A DNA stretch of 7,972 nt. Origin: Nitrospinota bacterium (GTDB taxonomy: Bacteria > UBA8248). Positions 6,949-7,972 of this stretch are shown here, piece after piece; positions within the stretch are counted from its first letter, which is position 1; each line of letters opens with the position of its first letter. Location of the stretch: assembly GCA_011523725.1 (NCBI GenBank), contig WTGD01000083.1, forward strand, positions 1-7,972, in the 5' to 3' direction. A program made the translations under genes and the position numbers. The notes beneath the pieces are model-generated. The model was not told where the DNA came from, searched no databases, and worked only from the letters and a program-made list of their open reading frames with translations.

Positions 6949-7722
6949 ATGCGTTTGAAGGACAAAGTCGCCATCGTCACCGGGGCGGGGCAGGGAATCG
7001 GAAAAGTCATCGCGCTCACGTTCGCGAGAGAGGGGGCGAAAGTCGTGCTCGCGGCGCGCTCGGTCGCGAACCTCGAAGCCACTGCCGCCGAGATGCCGGA
7101 CGGCGTCTCTCTCGTCGTCCCTACGGACCTCACGGACGAAGCGGCGATAAAGGCCCTCGTCGAGAAGACGCTCGCCGGGTTCGGCACCATCGACATCCTC
7201 GTGAACAACTCCGGCGTCGCGGGTCCCACCAGGGCGTGTGAGGACGTGACGCGCGAGGATTGGGAGGAGTGCTTCGACGTGAACGTCACGGGCACGTTCC
7301 TCATGACGAAGCACGTCATCCCCACGATGAAGAAGAACAGATACGGGCGCATCCTCAACATCAGTTCGATGAGCGGCAAGCGGCCCCTGCCGAACCGCAC
7401 GCCGTACACGGCTTCGAAGATGGCGGTCATCGGCTTGACGCGCACCCTCGCGTTCGAACTCGGCGAATACGGCGTAACGGTGAACGCGGTATGCCCGGGG
7501 GCCACCTCGGGTCCCAGGATCGACAACGTCATCGAGAACATGGCGCAGAGTTTCGGCACCACCTTCGAGGAGGCGAAGGCGACCTTCACCGCGCCGGCGG
7601 CGCTGAAGACGCTCGTCGACGCGGAGGATCACGCCGCCTTGTGCGTTTTCCTGGCTTCCGAGGAGGCCGCCCACATGACCGCCCAGGACATCAACGTGAC
7701 GGGCGGGCTCATCTTTTACTAG
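6949..7722 (+). CDS. Short-chain dehydrogenase/reductase of unknown substrate
   Basis: This gene encodes a classical SDR oxidoreductase of 257 residues, full length for the family. The cofactor motif TGAGQGIG is at 11-18, and the basic Arg37 after the second strand suggests NADP(H). The usual NNAG motif appears as NNSG (86-89). The catalytic tetrad is Asn112, Ser140 (NISSMSG), Tyr153 and Lys157 (YTASK), followed by NAVCPGATSGPR. Such proteins include 3-oxoacyl-ACP reductases (FabG), sugar and polyol dehydrogenases and cyclic-alcohol dehydrogenases, and nothing visible chooses among them. The start has GGGAGAAG 8 bases upstream. The 36-nt gap after ndk allows co-transcription, but no metabolic link to the TCA genes is evident. 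A FabG role is unlikely to be its only possible one, because no fatty-acid genes adjoin it. Confidence 0.9.
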   Translation: MRLKDKVAIVTGAGQGIGKVIALTFAREGAKVVLAARSVANLEATAAEMPDGVSLVVPTDLTDEAAIKALVEKTLAGFGTIDILVNNSGVAGPTRACEDVTREDWEECFDVNVTGTFLMTKHVIPTMKKNRYGRILNISSMSGKRPLPNRTPYTASKMAVIGLTRTLAFELGEYGVTVNAVCPGATSGPRIDNVIENMAQSFGTTFEEAKATFTAPAALKTLVDAEDHAALCVFLASEEAAHMTAQDINVTGGLIFY

Positions 7723-7786
7723 CCCGCTCATCGCCAAAACCCTCGGGAAGCAATTATGAGTTGCGCGCACGCTTTTGATTTCACTC

Positions 7787-7825
7787 CCCCCTTGAGGGGT
7801 CGGGCATCCCGAGGGGAATGCCCGA
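7787..7825. repeat. Paired inverted repeats after the SDR gene
   Basis: CCCCCTTGAGGGG at 7787-7799 is the exact inverted copy of the 13-mer at 4257-4269. It is followed directly by a stem-loop, TCGGGCAT at 7800-7807 pairing with ATGCCCGA at 7818-7825 around a 10-nt loop. The stem-loop lies about 80 bases after the SDR stop codon but is followed by TGAAAAAG rather than a T tract. It is therefore not a standard intrinsic terminator for the + strand. Confidence 0.6.
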
Positions 7826-7863
7826 TGAAAAAGTCCCTGAGAGGTAAAGGCAACCCCCCCTAC

Positions 7864-7881
7864 CCCCCCTTGACAGGGGGG
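7864..7881. repeat. C/G-tract hairpin (CCCCCCT / AGGGGGG)
   Basis: CCCCCCT at 7864-7870 pairs with AGGGGGG at 7875-7881 around a 4-nt loop, TGAC. It looks like a diverged member of the same CCCCTTGAGGGG family, with an extra AC in the loop, and is flanked by more C runs on the left and an A run on the right. No function is evident. Confidence 0.55.
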
Positions 7882-7931
7882 CAAAAAAAACCAACCCCCA
7901 TCAAACGGCCCATGACCGGGCGGCGAGAAAA

Positions 7932-7959
7932 AGCAAAGCCCCCTCTGCCCGGCGGGGGC
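7932..7959 (-). terminator. Possible intrinsic terminator for a minus-strand gene off the right edge
   Basis: Read on the minus strand, GCCCCC and GGGGGC (7954-7959 and 7938-7943) form a 6-bp G/C stem with a 10-nt loop. A T-rich run, TTTGCTTTTT, follows at once and spans 7928-7937 on the + coordinates. This is the usual order of an intrinsic terminator for transcription entering from the right. No gene is visible for it within the window, so the call rests on structure alone, and the surrounding C/G-tract repeats make chance hairpins common. Confidence 0.3.
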
Positions 7960-7972
7960 CATTGCCTTGGCG

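Overview
This is a high-G+C bacterial window. Its core is a run of central-carbon genes, all on the + strand: isocitrate dehydrogenase (icd), an LDH-like malate dehydrogenase (mdh), a two-subunit class I iron-sulfur fumarase, both subunits of ADP-forming succinyl-CoA synthetase (sucC, sucD), nucleoside diphosphate kinase (ndk) and a short-chain dehydrogenase/reductase. Codons end mostly in G or C throughout, and I see no composition break between genes. The LDH-like MDH, the split [4Fe-4S] fumarase and the clustering of TCA genes are common in Desulfobacterota-like, Nitrospinota, Methylomirabilota and Tectomicrobia-type lineages. That placement is an impression, and the sequence here does not settle the phylum.

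Layout. 1-263 is a non-coding leader with operator-like TCTGA repeats ahead of icd. 264-3897 is a tight block, icd-mdh-fumarase alpha-fumarase beta, with gaps of 23, 25 and 1 nt. 3898-4393 is an almost 500-bp gene-free island packed with inverted repeats. These include a 68-bp twin-hairpin element with 9-bp terminal inverted repeats, a 26-bp perfect palindrome and a 24-bp perfect palindrome. 4394-6912 holds sucC-sucD-ndk (gaps of 11 and 27 nt), followed 36 nt later by the SDR gene (6949-7722). 7723-7972 is non-coding, with more C/G-rich inverted repeats and a possible terminator for a minus-strand gene beyond the right edge.

Function. Icd, SucCD, fumarase and Mdh cover four non-adjacent or partly adjacent TCA steps: isocitrate to 2-oxoglutarate, succinyl-CoA to succinate with substrate-level phosphorylation, fumarate to malate, and malate to oxaloacetate. 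Ndk can spread the phosphoryl group from the SucCD-made nucleoside triphosphate to other nucleotides. The SDR's substrate is unknown. Citrate synthase, aconitase, 2-oxoglutarate dehydrogenase or ferredoxin oxidoreductase, and succinate dehydrogenase are not in the window, so the direction of the cycle cannot be read from it.

The protein-coding content is ordinary housekeeping metabolism. The less explained part is the 3898-4393 repeat island, mainly the 26-bp palindrome built from four TATGTC/GACATA half-sites. A degenerate match (10 of 13 positions) lies upstream of icd, which hints at a shared regulator of the two transcription units. I found no sign of a novel defence, mobile or biosynthetic system.
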